Below, one piece after another: positions 1 to 10,856 of a stretch of 64,000 nt of DNA. Position 1 is the first letter of the stretch. Every line of letters starts with the position of its first letter. The notes below the pieces were generated by a model. The model worked only from the letters and a program-made list of their open reading frames with translations, did not search any database and was not told the DNA's origin. The stretch comes from Plasmodium brasilianum. Lineage: Eukaryota; Apicomplexa; Aconoidasida; Haemosporida; Plasmodiidae. The DNA is taken from contig NC_090125.1 in assembly GCF_023973825.1 (NCBI RefSeq), forward strand, positions 2,639,412-2,703,411, in the 5' to 3' direction. The translations under genes and the position numbers were made by a program.

Positions 1-153
1 ATCTTCACTCTTTAAAATAATATTCTGCGGTGGTAAGTCCAAAGTGACAGGTAGTTTTGGTTGAGTATGGATAATTACAGCCGATGGTTGTCTTACAATT
101 ATAGGTTGGATGCTGTTGTTCTGCAACAGGACGTAATACAGCAAATTATCCAT
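1..153 (-). CDS. N-terminal 51 codons of an unrecognised protein, cut by the window edge
   Basis: On the minus strand an ATG at 153-151 opens a frame of exactly 51 codons that is still open at base 1. The local composition is clearly richer in G+C than the surrounding spacer, and the peptide is well balanced: it starts MDNLLYYVLLQNN and goes on with alternating hydrophobic residues and prolines (IIVRQPSAVIIHTQPKLPV, then TLDLPPQ). Upstream of the ATG lies a pure T/pyrimidine tract on the coding strand, which looks like a 5' leader. The short beta-like, Pro/Val-rich pattern faintly recalls cytoskeletal alveolin-type repeats, but 51 residues are too few to name it. Start choice is the only ATG before the low-complexity leader. 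Its start faces away from the 6PGDH gene, so it is not in an operon-like arrangement. Confidence 0.55.
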   Translation of the reverse strand, partial: MDNLLYYVLLQNNSIQPIIVRQPSAVIIHTQPKLPVTLDLPPQNIILKSED

Positions 154-1908
154 TTTGCAAATGTTAGGAAAAAAAAAAAAAAAAAGGAAGAATTGGGAAG
201 ACAGAACAGTAATGAGAAAGAAGGGGAAAGGAAAGGAAAGAAAAAAAAAAGAAAAGATGAGAAGAAAACGGATGGAAAAATTATTGTAACGTAAATAAAA
301 TCAGATAAAATGATGCGGGGATAAGGACAAATGAGTTACCATATTTCAAGAATAAAACAACTATATATATAAAACTACAACAGAAAAAGTAAAAAAAAAA
401 AAAAAATTAAAAAATAAAAAAGACAATTGCGCAAGAATGCATACTAATATGTATTTTTTTTTTTTTTTTTTTTTTGTTTTTATTTTTCACAAATCTTTGA
501 AAAAATTACAGAATGTCTAACAAAACTAATTAACTTCTAACATGTTAAAACAAAAACGAACAATTAACAAATTTTATAAATTTTTTGTAAACAACATTGG
601 ACATGCTAGAAATATAGGAGCATTTCACATTTCTTTCTAACGGTTCATCATTGAAGTAGCGAGGATGTGCGTGCATATGCGTACAAGTGTATATAATATA
701 TAATATATATATATATATATATTTATATATTTATATTTATAATTTTTTTTTTTTTTCCATTCATGTATGTATTATACGATTTGAAAAGTACCAACGTATC
801 GCATACGCATTTTTTTGCGTTATTTAATAATAAAAAAAAAAGAAAAAAGAAATACGGACTTTTTTTTAAACATTCGAAGCTATGAATTTTCATTTTGTCA
901 TATTACGTATTATTTTACTTCAACGTACACAATTGTATTACACGGTTATTCGTATTTTTTTTTTTTTTTTTTTGGACATTATTTCTTTTTATGTCTTATA
1001 ATGGACAATTTTTGGATGTATAATTTATGTCCAGAAAAGAAAAAAAAAAAAAAAAATGATCCCTATTTTGTTGAACATATTAAGAACGCCCTTTTTTTTT
1101 TATTTATGGTATTGCATAATGTTGCATTTTTCAAAAAGCATACCAATGTTTTATGCATCTTGTTAATGGGAAAAACAAATCATTTACACATTTTTAAAGC
1201 GAGTTATGTTTTATAACATTCTCTACATTATGAATAATATTTTATGATAATATGAAAATTGATACTTGTATGTATGTAAGTAGAACGTGTTACATTTTTG
1301 CAAAAATAATAAATGGGGAAATGTCCGGGCTTTATTTTCAAGAAAAGTGCACACGGATATCACAGATGTATATGTTGTTAACTGCGTGTTAATATTTTTG
1401 AGTTATTATCTGTGCTTCATTAATTATACATCATTAATGGTAAAAAATGAAATTTAAATTATTACATGTGCACTTTGCTGAAAAGTGTGCTGACTGCCTA
1501 AGGCATATCTTACGCATAAATGAATAAGCAAAAAAAATGTGCAAGATGAATATATGAATAGCTCCACATGTATGCATCATGATGTATGTATATGCCATTT
1601 TTAAAAATAAAAAATAATTAACACATTTTGAATTATTTAAGAACGTAAGAAACATAACACTAAATAAATAGTGCGCGATGTGTTGTTATTCTTTCACATG
1701 ACTTCTAAAATGCGCAAAAAGGGTCTTTACACATGCATACGTTTATCGCGATATTGCTTGGAGATTTGCACACATATATACTTAAGTACGTACATATATA
1801 AATACGTGCATCTATGCATACTTATATATACATGTGTACGTATATATATGTATGTATATGTATGTACATAAATATATGTGCGTATGCATTTTCCCCTTTA
1901 CATTTGAG
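154..1908. other. intergenic spacer, low complexity
   Basis: AT-rich spacer with A/T homopolymers (for example 169-185 and 457-475), a (TA)n tract near 700-725, and short chance ORFs full of Phe/Tyr/Lys. I see no RNA gene. A plus-strand stretch near 1671-1790 (peptide beginning MRDVLLFFHMTSKMRKKG) is weakly coding-like and could belong with the candidate exon at 1909-2020, but I cannot join them. Confidence 0.5.
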
Positions 1909-2020
1909 TTCATATGGTCTCAATCAAAATCAACGTTTGAAACAAATACCCTTGCTTGAAAAGTACAACTCATATAGACAATACAACTCGTTTGCAATAA
2001 TTCCTGAGCCGTTCTACTGA
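1909..2020 (+). CDS. candidate terminal exon of a small unrecognised gene
   Basis: A plus-strand stretch ending in TGA at 2018-2020 encodes a hydrophilic peptide unlike the Tyr/Ile junk around it: YGLNQNQRLKQIPLLEKYNS followed by YRQYNSFAIIPEPFY. The preceding pyrimidine-rich stretch (TTCCCCTTTACATTTGAG) ends in AG at 1907-1908 and could be a 3' splice site; the frame then needs two bases from an upstream exon, which I did not find. It is convergent with 6PGDH, whose stop lies 170 bp downstream. It could also be a chance open stretch in the 3' flank of 6PGDH. Confidence 0.25.
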
Positions 2021-2190
2021 CACTTTTAGAGTGATTTTGGCTAGCATACTAACAAAAGAATTTGTTTTCAATAAATATGCGAGCATTAAATGAAGAATGC
2101 CAAAACATTTTTTACAAGCAATGACGTATTCACATATGTAACGATATTAAATGGAGCATAATGAGCAACTCGTATTTTGGGTATATCGCA

Positions 2191-3633
2191 TCAATCCCAC
2201 ACTGTGTGGTAATCCCCTTCACGATCGATTCTCTTATATGTGTGAGAGCCAAAGTAATCCCTCTGTGCCTGTACCAAATTTAAGGGTAAATCCTTCGAAG
2301 TGATCATTTGGAAATATGCTAGACTAGCTGAGATTGCAGGGATAGGAATGGAACACATGGTAGAGATATGAACAACTTTTTTTAAAGAAGGTAATTTGTT
2401 TTTCATTTCTTCAGCAAATTCGTCATCTAAAAATAATAATTCTAAGCTGTTATTATTTTTATATGCCTTAGTTATACGATCTAAAAAAACTGCTCTAATG
2501 ATACAACCACCTCTCCATATTCTAGAAATTTCACCTAAATCTAAATTCCACTTCATTTCACGCGAGACTTGTCTTAATAGGAATAAACCTTGTGTGTAGG
2601 AGATTATCTTACAACAGTATAAGGCGTTTAGTAAGTCATTTTCAAAATTGTTCATTAGGTCATTACTATTTAAGTTATTATCTCCATTTAAATTATTTAC
2701 CTTCGATACAGTGCTAAAATATGTATCTGCTTTTGTTCTTAATTCTTTGAATGCACTTATATTACGAGAATCAAGAGCAGCACATATGGTTGGACAAGGT
2801 ATACCTCTTTCAATGGATTCAAGCATAGTCCATTTTCCCGTTCCTTTCGCTCCTGCAATATCTAAAATTACATCTACTAAATAGTTATCTGTTAAGTTAT
2901 CTTTTTTATTAAGAATTTTGGAGGTTATTTCTATTAAATATGAATTTAAAATACCTTCATTCCATTTTTTAAAAACGTCTGATGATTTTTTATTATCATA
3001 TTTTAAAATATGTTTCATAAGATAATAACTCTCAGATATTAATTGCATATCCCCATACTCAATACCATTATGTATCATCTTGACATAATTTCCTGATGAT
3101 CCGGGTCCTATATAAGTAACACAAGGGGAGGTTCCTACTTTTGCTGAACATTTTTCTAAAATATCCTGAACACAGTCATATGCATATTTTGAACCACCTG
3201 GCATAAAAGAACAACCATATCTTGCTCCTGCTTCACCTCCACTAACACCCATAGCTAAATATTCTACTTGTTTTTCTGTACATAATTTTATTCTTCTCTC
3301 TGAATTTAAATACCATTCATTTCCACCATCAATAATTATATCCCCCTTCTCAAAAAAGTTCAAAATATTTTTTATATTTTCATCCACTGCTGGTCCTGCT
3401 TTTATTAATAATATAATTTTTTTGGGTTTTTTTAAACTATTTACCAATTCTTCTAATGTTTTGTATCCATAAATAACTAAATTTTCTTCCTTTGCCCTTT
3501 TCAAAGTTACTTCCGTCCTTGCGTATGTTCTATTGTACACCCCTATTTTGAATCCTTTGCTCGCTATATTCAGACTCAGGTTCTGACCCATCACGGCTAA
3601 CCCCACCAGCCCAATGTCGCACACACCCGCCAT
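2191..3633 (-). CDS. 6PGD: 6-phosphogluconate dehydrogenase, decarboxylating
   Basis: Third step of the oxidative pentose phosphate pathway: 6-phosphogluconate + NADP+ gives ribulose 5-phosphate + CO2 + NADPH, in the cytosol as a homodimer. The 480-residue protein begins MAGVCDIGLVGLAVMGQNL, a Rossmann GxxxxxG NADP site (about residues 8-16) followed by the NRT that binds the NADP phosphate. Substrate and catalytic motifs are intact: GVSGGEAGARYG (about 127-138), VKMIHNGIEYGDMQ carrying the catalytic Lys (about 180-193) and GAKGTGKWT (about 260). It ends YHTVWD. The open frame runs 37 codons further upstream, but that part is a translated (TA)n tract, so I take the Met at 3633, which matches the family's N-terminus and its usual length of about 470. 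A short Asn/Asp insert (about residues 318-330) is typical of Plasmodium. Confidence 0.97.
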   Translation of the reverse strand: MAGVCDIGLVGLAVMGQNLSLNIASKGFKIGVYNRTYARTEVTLKRAKEENLVIYGYKTLEELVNSLKKPKKIILLIKAGPAVDENIKNILNFFEKGDIIIDGGNEWYLNSERRIKLCTEKQVEYLAMGVSGGEAGARYGCSFMPGGSKYAYDCVQDILEKCSAKVGTSPCVTYIGPGSSGNYVKMIHNGIEYGDMQLISESYYLMKHILKYDNKKSSDVFKKWNEGILNSYLIEITSKILNKKDNLTDNYLVDVILDIAGAKGTGKWTMLESIERGIPCPTICAALDSRNISAFKELRTKADTYFSTVSKVNNLNGDNNLNSNDLMNNFENDLLNALYCCKIISYTQGLFLLRQVSREMKWNLDLGEISRIWRGGCIIRAVFLDRITKAYKNNNSLELLFLDDEFAEEMKNKLPSLKKVVHISTMCSIPIPAISASLAYFQMITSKDLPLNLVQAQRDYFGSHTYKRIDREGDYHTVWD

Positions 3634-6061
3634 TTGGTACCAAAAAGGGGTCAAGAATGGATATATATATATATATATATATATGTATATGCGCGTGAGG
3701 GAACAGCTAAATGTGTACGTATAGCTGCGTATGTACGTACACAAATGTATGCACGTATAGCTTTATTTGTATATATAACTATATGCGTAAACGCCGAACG
3801 TTTGCGAATATTTGGGAAATATCGGAACAAGCGCTTTTCAATCTCCACGTGCAAGTGAAGTTGATAAAAATCAAGGAAAACAATATCTTCTTACAATAAA
3901 GTATATACGGGGAATATCTATGCTAATTTATGTGTTAATATAGCATATATGTTCCTGTGAAAAAGCTTATAATTTTATGTGCTTAGATCTACTCCTTAAT
4001 ATAGGAAAAAAGATCCAGATGGTCCCTTTGCACGTGCCCCTATATACATGTACGCATACTTATATGAATATACGTAAATACGAATATTTCACATGTATGA
4101 GCTTGCACATATTTACATATATATACGTGTATATGCGTATATATTTGTACGTATGCTGAAAAACTTGTGCATAGGGAACTATCGCAGTTCTATTTTCATA
4201 TACGGGGAGTTATATCTTCCTCATTACTGCTGCTTCTATATTTGAGCGGGGAAAAAAAAAAAAAATATATATATATATATACTTCAACTGTCAGCAATTT
4301 TTTACCAATAGTAGCTTCAATACTTTTAATTAAAAAATTTTGTTAATTAATTTTGAATTATATAGAATTCATTAAAATGTATCTTTCCTTCTACTTTTTT
4401 TTTTTTTTTTTTTTTTTGTAATATCGAAGGTGATCTACAAGTAAATATTTTTAACTGCCGCGATTTGGAGTAAAATATTTTTCTCAACAAAATTAATTGC
4501 ACGTATTTATTACATGAAGTGCTCGATGTCAGGTTTATCTATTATTTTAATGGCCTTTCAGCATTAAGTCCTTGTTTAGTATTGATTTTAGCTGCTGTTT
4601 AGCATTAATTTTAGTGCTCTTTCAGCAGGGCTTTTAAAAATACCTGCACTGATAAACCTTGGTAATACTATTATTGCGTGCTCAGAAATACGCCCATTAA
4701 AACGTTTAATCAAACATATAAAAGTGCATATTGAACTATGCACGTAATAGTGCATTTGACTCGTTTCATATCAATATTATTTTAAGCCTAGCTTATGTTG
4801 GAGATTATAGTGCATATGTATGAATGTATGTATTGTATGAATGTATGTATTGTATGTATGTATGTATGTATGTATGTATGTATGTATGTATGTATGTATG
4901 TATGTATGTATGTATGTATGTATGTATTTTTGTATGTATGTATTTATGTATGTATGTATGTATGTATTTATGTATGTATGTATGTACTTAAATATGCACT
5001 AACGTATATTTGTATGCAACTATATATGTTAGCAAGTTTACTTGTATGTTCACTTCTCATCTTAGGGAGTTTTTAAAAGAGGACATATAATTATCATGAG
5101 CATATGATAATAACATAGGAAAATACTCGAATTTTTTTGCTTTATATTTGCAAACATAAAATAAAAAAATGTATAGAAAGGGGAAAAACGTAGGGTATTT
5201 TATGTGTACCAATTACCAATATTTTCTTTTGTATCCATATATATTTTTATTTTTTTTTTTATAATATTTTATCATAATGACTCCCCACAGCCACATGTAT
5301 AATACAACCTTACTGTGCACATGAATTTATAGAAGCGTAAATATATTCATGTATATATGTACATATATACCCATAATATACGTTTGCACAATAGTCTAGT
5401 CGAAGTACCCATTTTACGAAGAAGCAAATCATTGCTTACCATCTACACGTAAAAATAGAAAAGGGGCTCATTTCGTTTATTTTTTATGTATTAACATATT
5501 AGTATGTACATTTTGTTTTTGCAATAGAAAAAGTAAAGATCATAGATGAAGTTTTATGTGCTTTGAATGTATATGTAAAAAGAGAGGGGACAAGAAAAAA
5601 AAAAAAAAAAAAAAATTTATTAGATAAGATTAAAAATGTATCAGAGGAAAATAATCCAATAGTAAGGTAAGAGGTAAGGAAGTTATAACTGCAAAAGTGT
5701 AGTGCATGTAAAAACTAGTTTTTAAAAAGGGATAAGTATCAAAAACAAATATGTGTATACGTATATATACAATGCATATATACATAAAAGCTGATGCACA
5801 TTATATAAGACTTCACTGAGCTCACCGTTAAGGATGTATGAACGAATTATACCTTTTTTATTTTTTTATCGTATATGATACATACACACATATACATTTG
5901 TGCGTGCCCATTATACGTGCATAAATAGTTAAATACATATATGTATACAGGTGAATATGAGCTACGCACACTTAATAATGAAATTGTTACAGGAAAATAA
6001 GAAGGTCATTTATTACACCAATTTTTATTTTTCGTATGGTATTTTTTTATAACAAATTTAT
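3634..6061. other. divergent intergenic region between 6PGDH and uS11
   Basis: About 2.4 kb between two divergently transcribed genes, so it should hold both promoters. It has a (TA)n tract directly upstream of the 6PGDH start (3659-3682), T-tracts at 4397-4417, a (TGTA)n microsatellite at 4818-4986 and an A-run at 5597-5615. No ORF here looks real and no RNA gene is visible. Confidence 0.6.
4818..4986. repeat. (TGTA)n tetranucleotide microsatellite
   Basis: Long array of TATG/TGTA units, nearly pure from about 4848 to 4925 and interrupted (TGTATTTATG variants) to about 4986. Because the unit is not a multiple of three, it reads as an artificial Tyr/Val/Cys/Met ORF on the plus strand. Confidence 0.95.
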
Positions 6062-6766
6062 ATGATGTTAAAAGTTATGACTCTGATCAGAAAAGATATT
6101 TTTTTAAGGAATAATTGTGATATATTAGCGGACTGCAATAAGATAAAGAAATGTGGAACCACATGTTCAATGGGCTTAGCAAAAGTAAGTAGTAACACAT
6201 TTAAATGGTATACAACCTTGTCAGATGAAGCAGTAAAAGCGATAACAAATTTGAAGGATGTGGTGAAAAAACAAGATAAAAAAAAAAAAAATATTACAAG
6301 AGAGACTCTTAAAAATTGTCAAGGTCATAAAAGAAGATATAAATTATTTGGGGATAGAGAAGAATTTCATAATATAGATAGAGATAAGAATAACTTAATA
6401 ATAGAACCAACTGATTCCTTTCGAGCTGTTATTACAACATCGAAAAATAATGTACATATTCAAGTTATAAACAAAAGTAAAAATTACAAAACCATATTTG
6501 GTTCCTTTGCTGGTAATGTTGGATTTACAAAATCATTACAGCAAAGTGAAAGATGTGCTTATAGGATTGGAGAAAATATAGCTAAAAAATGTAGAAGACT
6601 TGGAATTTTTTCAATTGATATAAAATTTAGAAGAATTATGAGAGTTGAAACTGTTTTACAAGCAATGTATGCTAATAACTTAAATATTACTCAGATTATA
6701 CATGAACCTAGATTACCAAAATGTGGATTAAATGCATCCAAGCCAAGGAAAAGAAGACGTGTTTAA
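6062..6766 (+). CDS. ribosomal protein uS11, probably mitochondrial
   Basis: 234 residues. The C-terminal half is a bacterial-type uS11 domain: TIFGSFAGNVGFTKSLQQS, the AYRIGENIAKKCRRLGI helix, IDIKFRRIMRVETVLQAMYA, and a basic tail NASKPRKRRRV like the rRNA-binding end of S11. uS11 sits on the platform of the small ribosomal subunit. The N-terminal part of about 110 residues (MMLKVMTLIRKDIFLRNN...) is Lys/Asn-rich, has no acidic start and suits an organellar presequence plus linker. Apicomplexan plastid DNA carries its own rps11, so a nuclear bacterial-type copy is most likely mitochondrial; that is inference. There are two Met codons in a row at the start; the first is used. Single exon. 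Confidence 0.9.
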   Translation: MMLKVMTLIRKDIFLRNNCDILADCNKIKKCGTTCSMGLAKVSSNTFKWYTTLSDEAVKAITNLKDVVKKQDKKKKNITRETLKNCQGHKRRYKLFGDREEFHNIDRDKNNLIIEPTDSFRAVITTSKNNVHIQVINKSKNYKTIFGSFAGNVGFTKSLQQSERCAYRIGENIAKKCRRLGIFSIDIKFRRIMRVETVLQAMYANNLNITQIIHEPRLPKCGLNASKPRKRRRV

Positions 6767-7795
6767 AGGTAATGGGGTATTTTTTATCAGCCAGGACATG
6801 CATCACCCGCGAGTGCGCATGTGTACATATATATACGCACATATTTGTGCATAACCATTTTGCGTTTGTTTTTATTGATATACCTACGAAGAACTATTTC
6901 ATCATTTATTATGCTGCTCAGCCAGGAACTTATTATAATGAAATATATATTCAAAAGTAGAGCAAAATTATACTGTTTCTTTTTCCTTTTTTTCTTCTTT
7001 TAAATGTATTATAAGTTCCTGCTAATTTTTTTTAAAAGTCACTCTAGCCTCGTTGTTTTTTACAATTTTGCTGTCAAAAATTTATGATACACATGTTTTA
7101 AATTTTTAAAAAAGTTTTTTGAATATTAATTTTATAAAGTCTTACTTTTTAAACGTCTTATTAAAATATTATATGCATAAAAAAAATGATAAAAAATGAC
7201 GTAAAAGGAGGTATACGTAAAAATATATATATATATATATATGTATATATATCTGCTTTTACATATGTATGTATAGTTGCAAATATTTTTTATATGTTGT
7301 ACATAAAAAAGTAGTTAAATAAAAAAAATGCCCCTTAATGACTTATTTGTTGTAGGGGCATTTCCAAGAAACAAACAGCAATATGTAGAATTCGTACAAT
7401 AATGACCAAATAACCAATAAATATTTGACACATCGCTTTCAATTTGTCGAATTAAATAGAAAAAGGAAAAAACATACTATTACACATATTTTGTACTGTT
7501 AATATATGGTATTTATTTTAATATAATTTTATATTTCCTTCTCATTTAAAAATGTAGGAAATTGAGGAATGTATTTTTTAAGTGTGAAATAATATAAGGT
7601 CATAACATTGGGATATCATATTAAAAAAAAGCTAAATATGTAATGAAAAAAAAAAAAAGAAAAAAAAAAAAGCGTGTTATTTTGTTAACAATATCTAGCT
7701 GCCTACGTGTGCAAAAATTAAATATAGTTGTAATACGATTTAGACCCTGTCATATAAAAAAAAAAAAATATATGTTCCTTAAATATATTTATATA
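6767..7795. other. convergent intergenic region
   Basis: Spacer between the stops of uS11 (plus) and IscU (minus). Mostly A/T homopolymers and a (TA)n tract at 7222-7250; nothing coding or structured that I can support. Confidence 0.6.
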
Positions 7796-8281
7796 TCAGC
7801 TTATTACTTTTTCTCTGTAATTTTTAATAGCATGTTTTATTGCATCTTCAGCTAATAAGCTACAGTGGATTTTGACAGGTGGTAAACTCAAGTGGGAGGC
7901 TATATCATTATTTTTAATTTTTAAGGCTTCGTCAATCGTTTTTCCTTTTATTAATTCTGTTGCATATGAACTACTAGCAATAGCCGAGCCACAACCAAAT
8001 GCCATAAAACGCGCGTCTTTGATTACATTGTCTTCAATTTTTAATTGCAATTTTATAACGTCTCCACAGGATGCCTTCCCAACTATGGATGTACCGATAT
8101 TCTTTTCATTTTTGTCAAAAGAACCAACATTTCTTGGTTTATGGAAATGATCTTTTACATTATCACTATATCCCCGTGTATTTACGTAACAACAGTTATT
8201 CGTACTATTTGCATTTAAAAACCTTCCATATAATGATCCCCCATTCCTTTTACAAAACAAAGAAAAAATTTTACTGCTCAT
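7796..8281 (-). CDS. IscU: iron-sulfur cluster assembly scaffold IscU, mitochondrial
   Basis: 161 residues. Scaffold on which cysteine desulfurase (IscS/Nfs1-Isd11) builds 2Fe-2S clusters in the mitochondrial ISC pathway. The three ligand cysteines and the conserved Asp are present: GKASCGDVIKLQ, FMAFGCGSAIASSSYATELI and LPPVKIHCSLLAEDAIKHAI, the last being the chaperone-binding LPPVK motif plus third Cys. About 45 N-terminal residues (MSSKIFSLFCKRNGGSLYGR...) are basic, Ser/Asn-rich and acid-poor, as expected for a mitochondrial presequence; the mature part starts near NVKDHFHKPRNVGS. The open frame continues 31 codons upstream, but that part is spacer-like, so the Met at 8281 is preferred. 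Confidence 0.96.
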   Translation of the reverse strand: MSSKIFSLFCKRNGGSLYGRFLNANSTNNCCYVNTRGYSDNVKDHFHKPRNVGSFDKNEKNIGTSIVGKASCGDVIKLQLKIEDNVIKDARFMAFGCGSAIASSSYATELIKGKTIDEALKIKNNDIASHLSLPPVKIHCSLLAEDAIKHAIKNYREKVIS

Positions 8282-10856
8282 TTTTTTATAACTTGTAATG
8301 TAAATATACGTGTTAAAGCAGCAAAATAGCAAAAGTTTCCATTCATCTGCATTAATTTGTATTAACGTATGCACGTATTTATATATATATACATGGGTAT
8401 ATAAAGTATATAAAGTATATATTTATATGTACAAAACTATGCTACATATATTTTAAAATGTAAACTAAGTAGCTTTCACTTAATACGGTAAAAAATTCAC
8501 ATACACCTGAACTGTTAAGTTTTTTTTTTTTTTTTTTTGCTTCTTGTTAACGTAAAAAATATGAACATTTCATAAATAAACAAAATAATCACAAAAAAAA
8601 AAAAAAAAAAAAGGTACGAATATTAAAAAAAAATAAATTTGCGGTAAAACGTTATAAATTTACGCTTTTAAATGTTTGAAGTAAAACAAAAAATAATTAA
8701 AAGTAAAATATATTTTAATTGTAATATGAGTGATAATTTGATAAAAAAAAAATTTAAATGCAAATGAATGAATGTTGCATTGCATAGAATATTGTATATA
8801 TATATATATATATATAATGAAAACCAAATTTTTTGGTAACTATAACGTTTTTTATATTTATTTTTGTACGGAAAAAATGAAAAATAAATTAACAAAGTCA
8901 ATTGGATGCTTCAGAAAATTTGTACATAAATGATGTAGTAAAAACAATTGTACGTACAACATAAATGTTAGTATGTTTTGTACCAGTATTATATGCGTAT
9001 ATTTATTATATATATGCATAAAAAAATATAATAAACATGGTATAATGTAAAATGGAGTGAGCCAGTAGCGCTTAATAATCAATTGTCAATTAAATTAAAT
9101 TAAATTTCTTGAAAAATTATATAAAAAAATATATTATTGAAATATATATTAATTAAACACGTCAAAATCTTTTTGGTTTTATAAAATGATCCAACAAAAT
9201 TAAGTAAAATTGTTATAAAATTTTATGCCATAGCACGATACGGGGGTATATAATATAATAACATCATTATTTATAGTAAAAAAAAAACAAAAACAAAAAT
9301 TTTCACTTTTTTTCTGAAAATTAATAATGCTGTGAGAGCATTTAAATATGCATATGGACATATATATATATATACATGCAAGGACACTAATTTTTTTTTT
9401 TTTTTTTTTTTTTGTCTAAAAATATTGTATATTTTTTTAAAAAAGGGTTTTGCTTTTTGCTTTTATTTACGTAACGAATATTTTCTCTTAAATTTTTCCT
9501 GAACAGTTAATGTTAAAGGAAAGAAAGAATTGATATTTGAATAAAAATATATAGAGAAAAAATGTTTATAAAAATAAGAACGAAAATTTTGGTCTTTCAT
9601 GATCACCTTTTTTATTTCCTCTTAGTTTTGCATTTATATATATCTATTGTTTTAAAAATACAATGAACTTTTTTATATAAAGTTTTGCGAGCTGCTGCTT
9701 CTGTTTTCTTTTCGCTTATATGTGTAATGGTTTGTGATATGACCAATAAAACCATATCAAAAATATCAGCTTTTTTATTATGCGTTTCATTTTTTTTCTA
9801 TTTAGCAATATTATTCTTTTAACACTTTGTGTGTTTTTACTTGCAAATTGGGGAATTAAAATACAAATTTTTCTTGTACAATTTTATTACTTTTTTTTTT
9901 TTTTTTTCATAGCATGTGCATTTTATGCATTTATTAATGTTGTATCACGATGTGTCAAATTATGGCATTTTTTACCACTTGTTTTTTTTCCACACGCCAA
10001 AAAAGAAATGGCCAAGAAAAAAAGAAAATTTCCCACACATGTACAAAAAATAATAAAATATTTCTTTTTCATTTTTGTTTTAAAAATATTGTTTTCCAAA
10101 AGGAGTGCATTTATACTATTAGTTCGTTTCGTCCTCCACCCCAGTGTTCATTATATAAACAATATGCCTCTTCGAAAATGGAAGAAAAAATATATATTCG
10201 CTTAAAAATATTGCTTAAATGGTATTGTGCACCTTAAATATATCAGTTGTTTGCATGCACGCTATATAAGCTTTTAAAAGAAAGGTATGACATACAAAAA
10301 AAATGTCTTCTAAAAAAATATATACGTGTAAACGTGTATATGGTACATTTATGCATATGAATAATGGAATATTTTCCATGCAGTTTCTGCGTAATATGGC
10401 ACCTACCGTTATAATTTATAAAGCCACACAGGGGTATAATCGCACACAAGTATAAATAACAAATGTTGTAAATATACGCATAAATTGTATTTCTGGGTGT
10501 ATTGAATAAACGTATACATATATATATAACACAAACATGTACATAGACGCATTTCTAGTAAAGACACACTACACCTACTTCCTTTTATACTTTCTCACTT
10601 TGGAACATAAAAATAAAAAAAAATAAAAAAAAAAATCAAAGCTATATGCATATATATATATATATATACTATTATATAAGTCGAATGAAAAAAAAAAAAA
10701 TTCTTAAATGTACAGATATATATATATATACTACATATGTCGATTTAAAAAAAAATAAAAAAAAAAATAATAAAAACTATAATGTGCACAAATATAAATC
10801 GATAAAAAAAAATATACAAAATGGGAAATCAGATGGCCGAAAAAGACAATGGTGAA
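8282..10856. other. intergenic region upstream of IscU
   Basis: About 2.6 kb between the IscU start and the aminopeptidase P stop, both genes on the minus strand. Poly-A/T runs (8519-8538, 8594-8612, 9391-9413), (TA)n tracts and chance Phe/Tyr ORFs, including one at 9780-10205. A slightly more complex patch at 9950-10235 is not convincingly coding in any frame. Confidence 0.55.

Noticed and set aside
815..1216. 133-codon plus-strand ORF
   Set aside because: Composed of Phe/Tyr/Lys from homopolymers and (TA)n; no domain and no hydrophilic coding-like segment.
2191..3744. 6PGDH starting at 3744
   Set aside because: The extra 37 codons translate a (TA)n tract (repeated Ile-Tyr) upstream of the conserved MAGVCDIGLVG start.
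4795..5076. 93-codon ORF of Cys/Met/Tyr/Val repeats
   Set aside because: Translation of the (TGTA)n microsatellite, which is open in several frames.
9780..10205. 141-codon hydrophobic ORF
   Set aside because: Poly-Phe/Leu from T-runs; no conserved pattern, no supporting splice signals.
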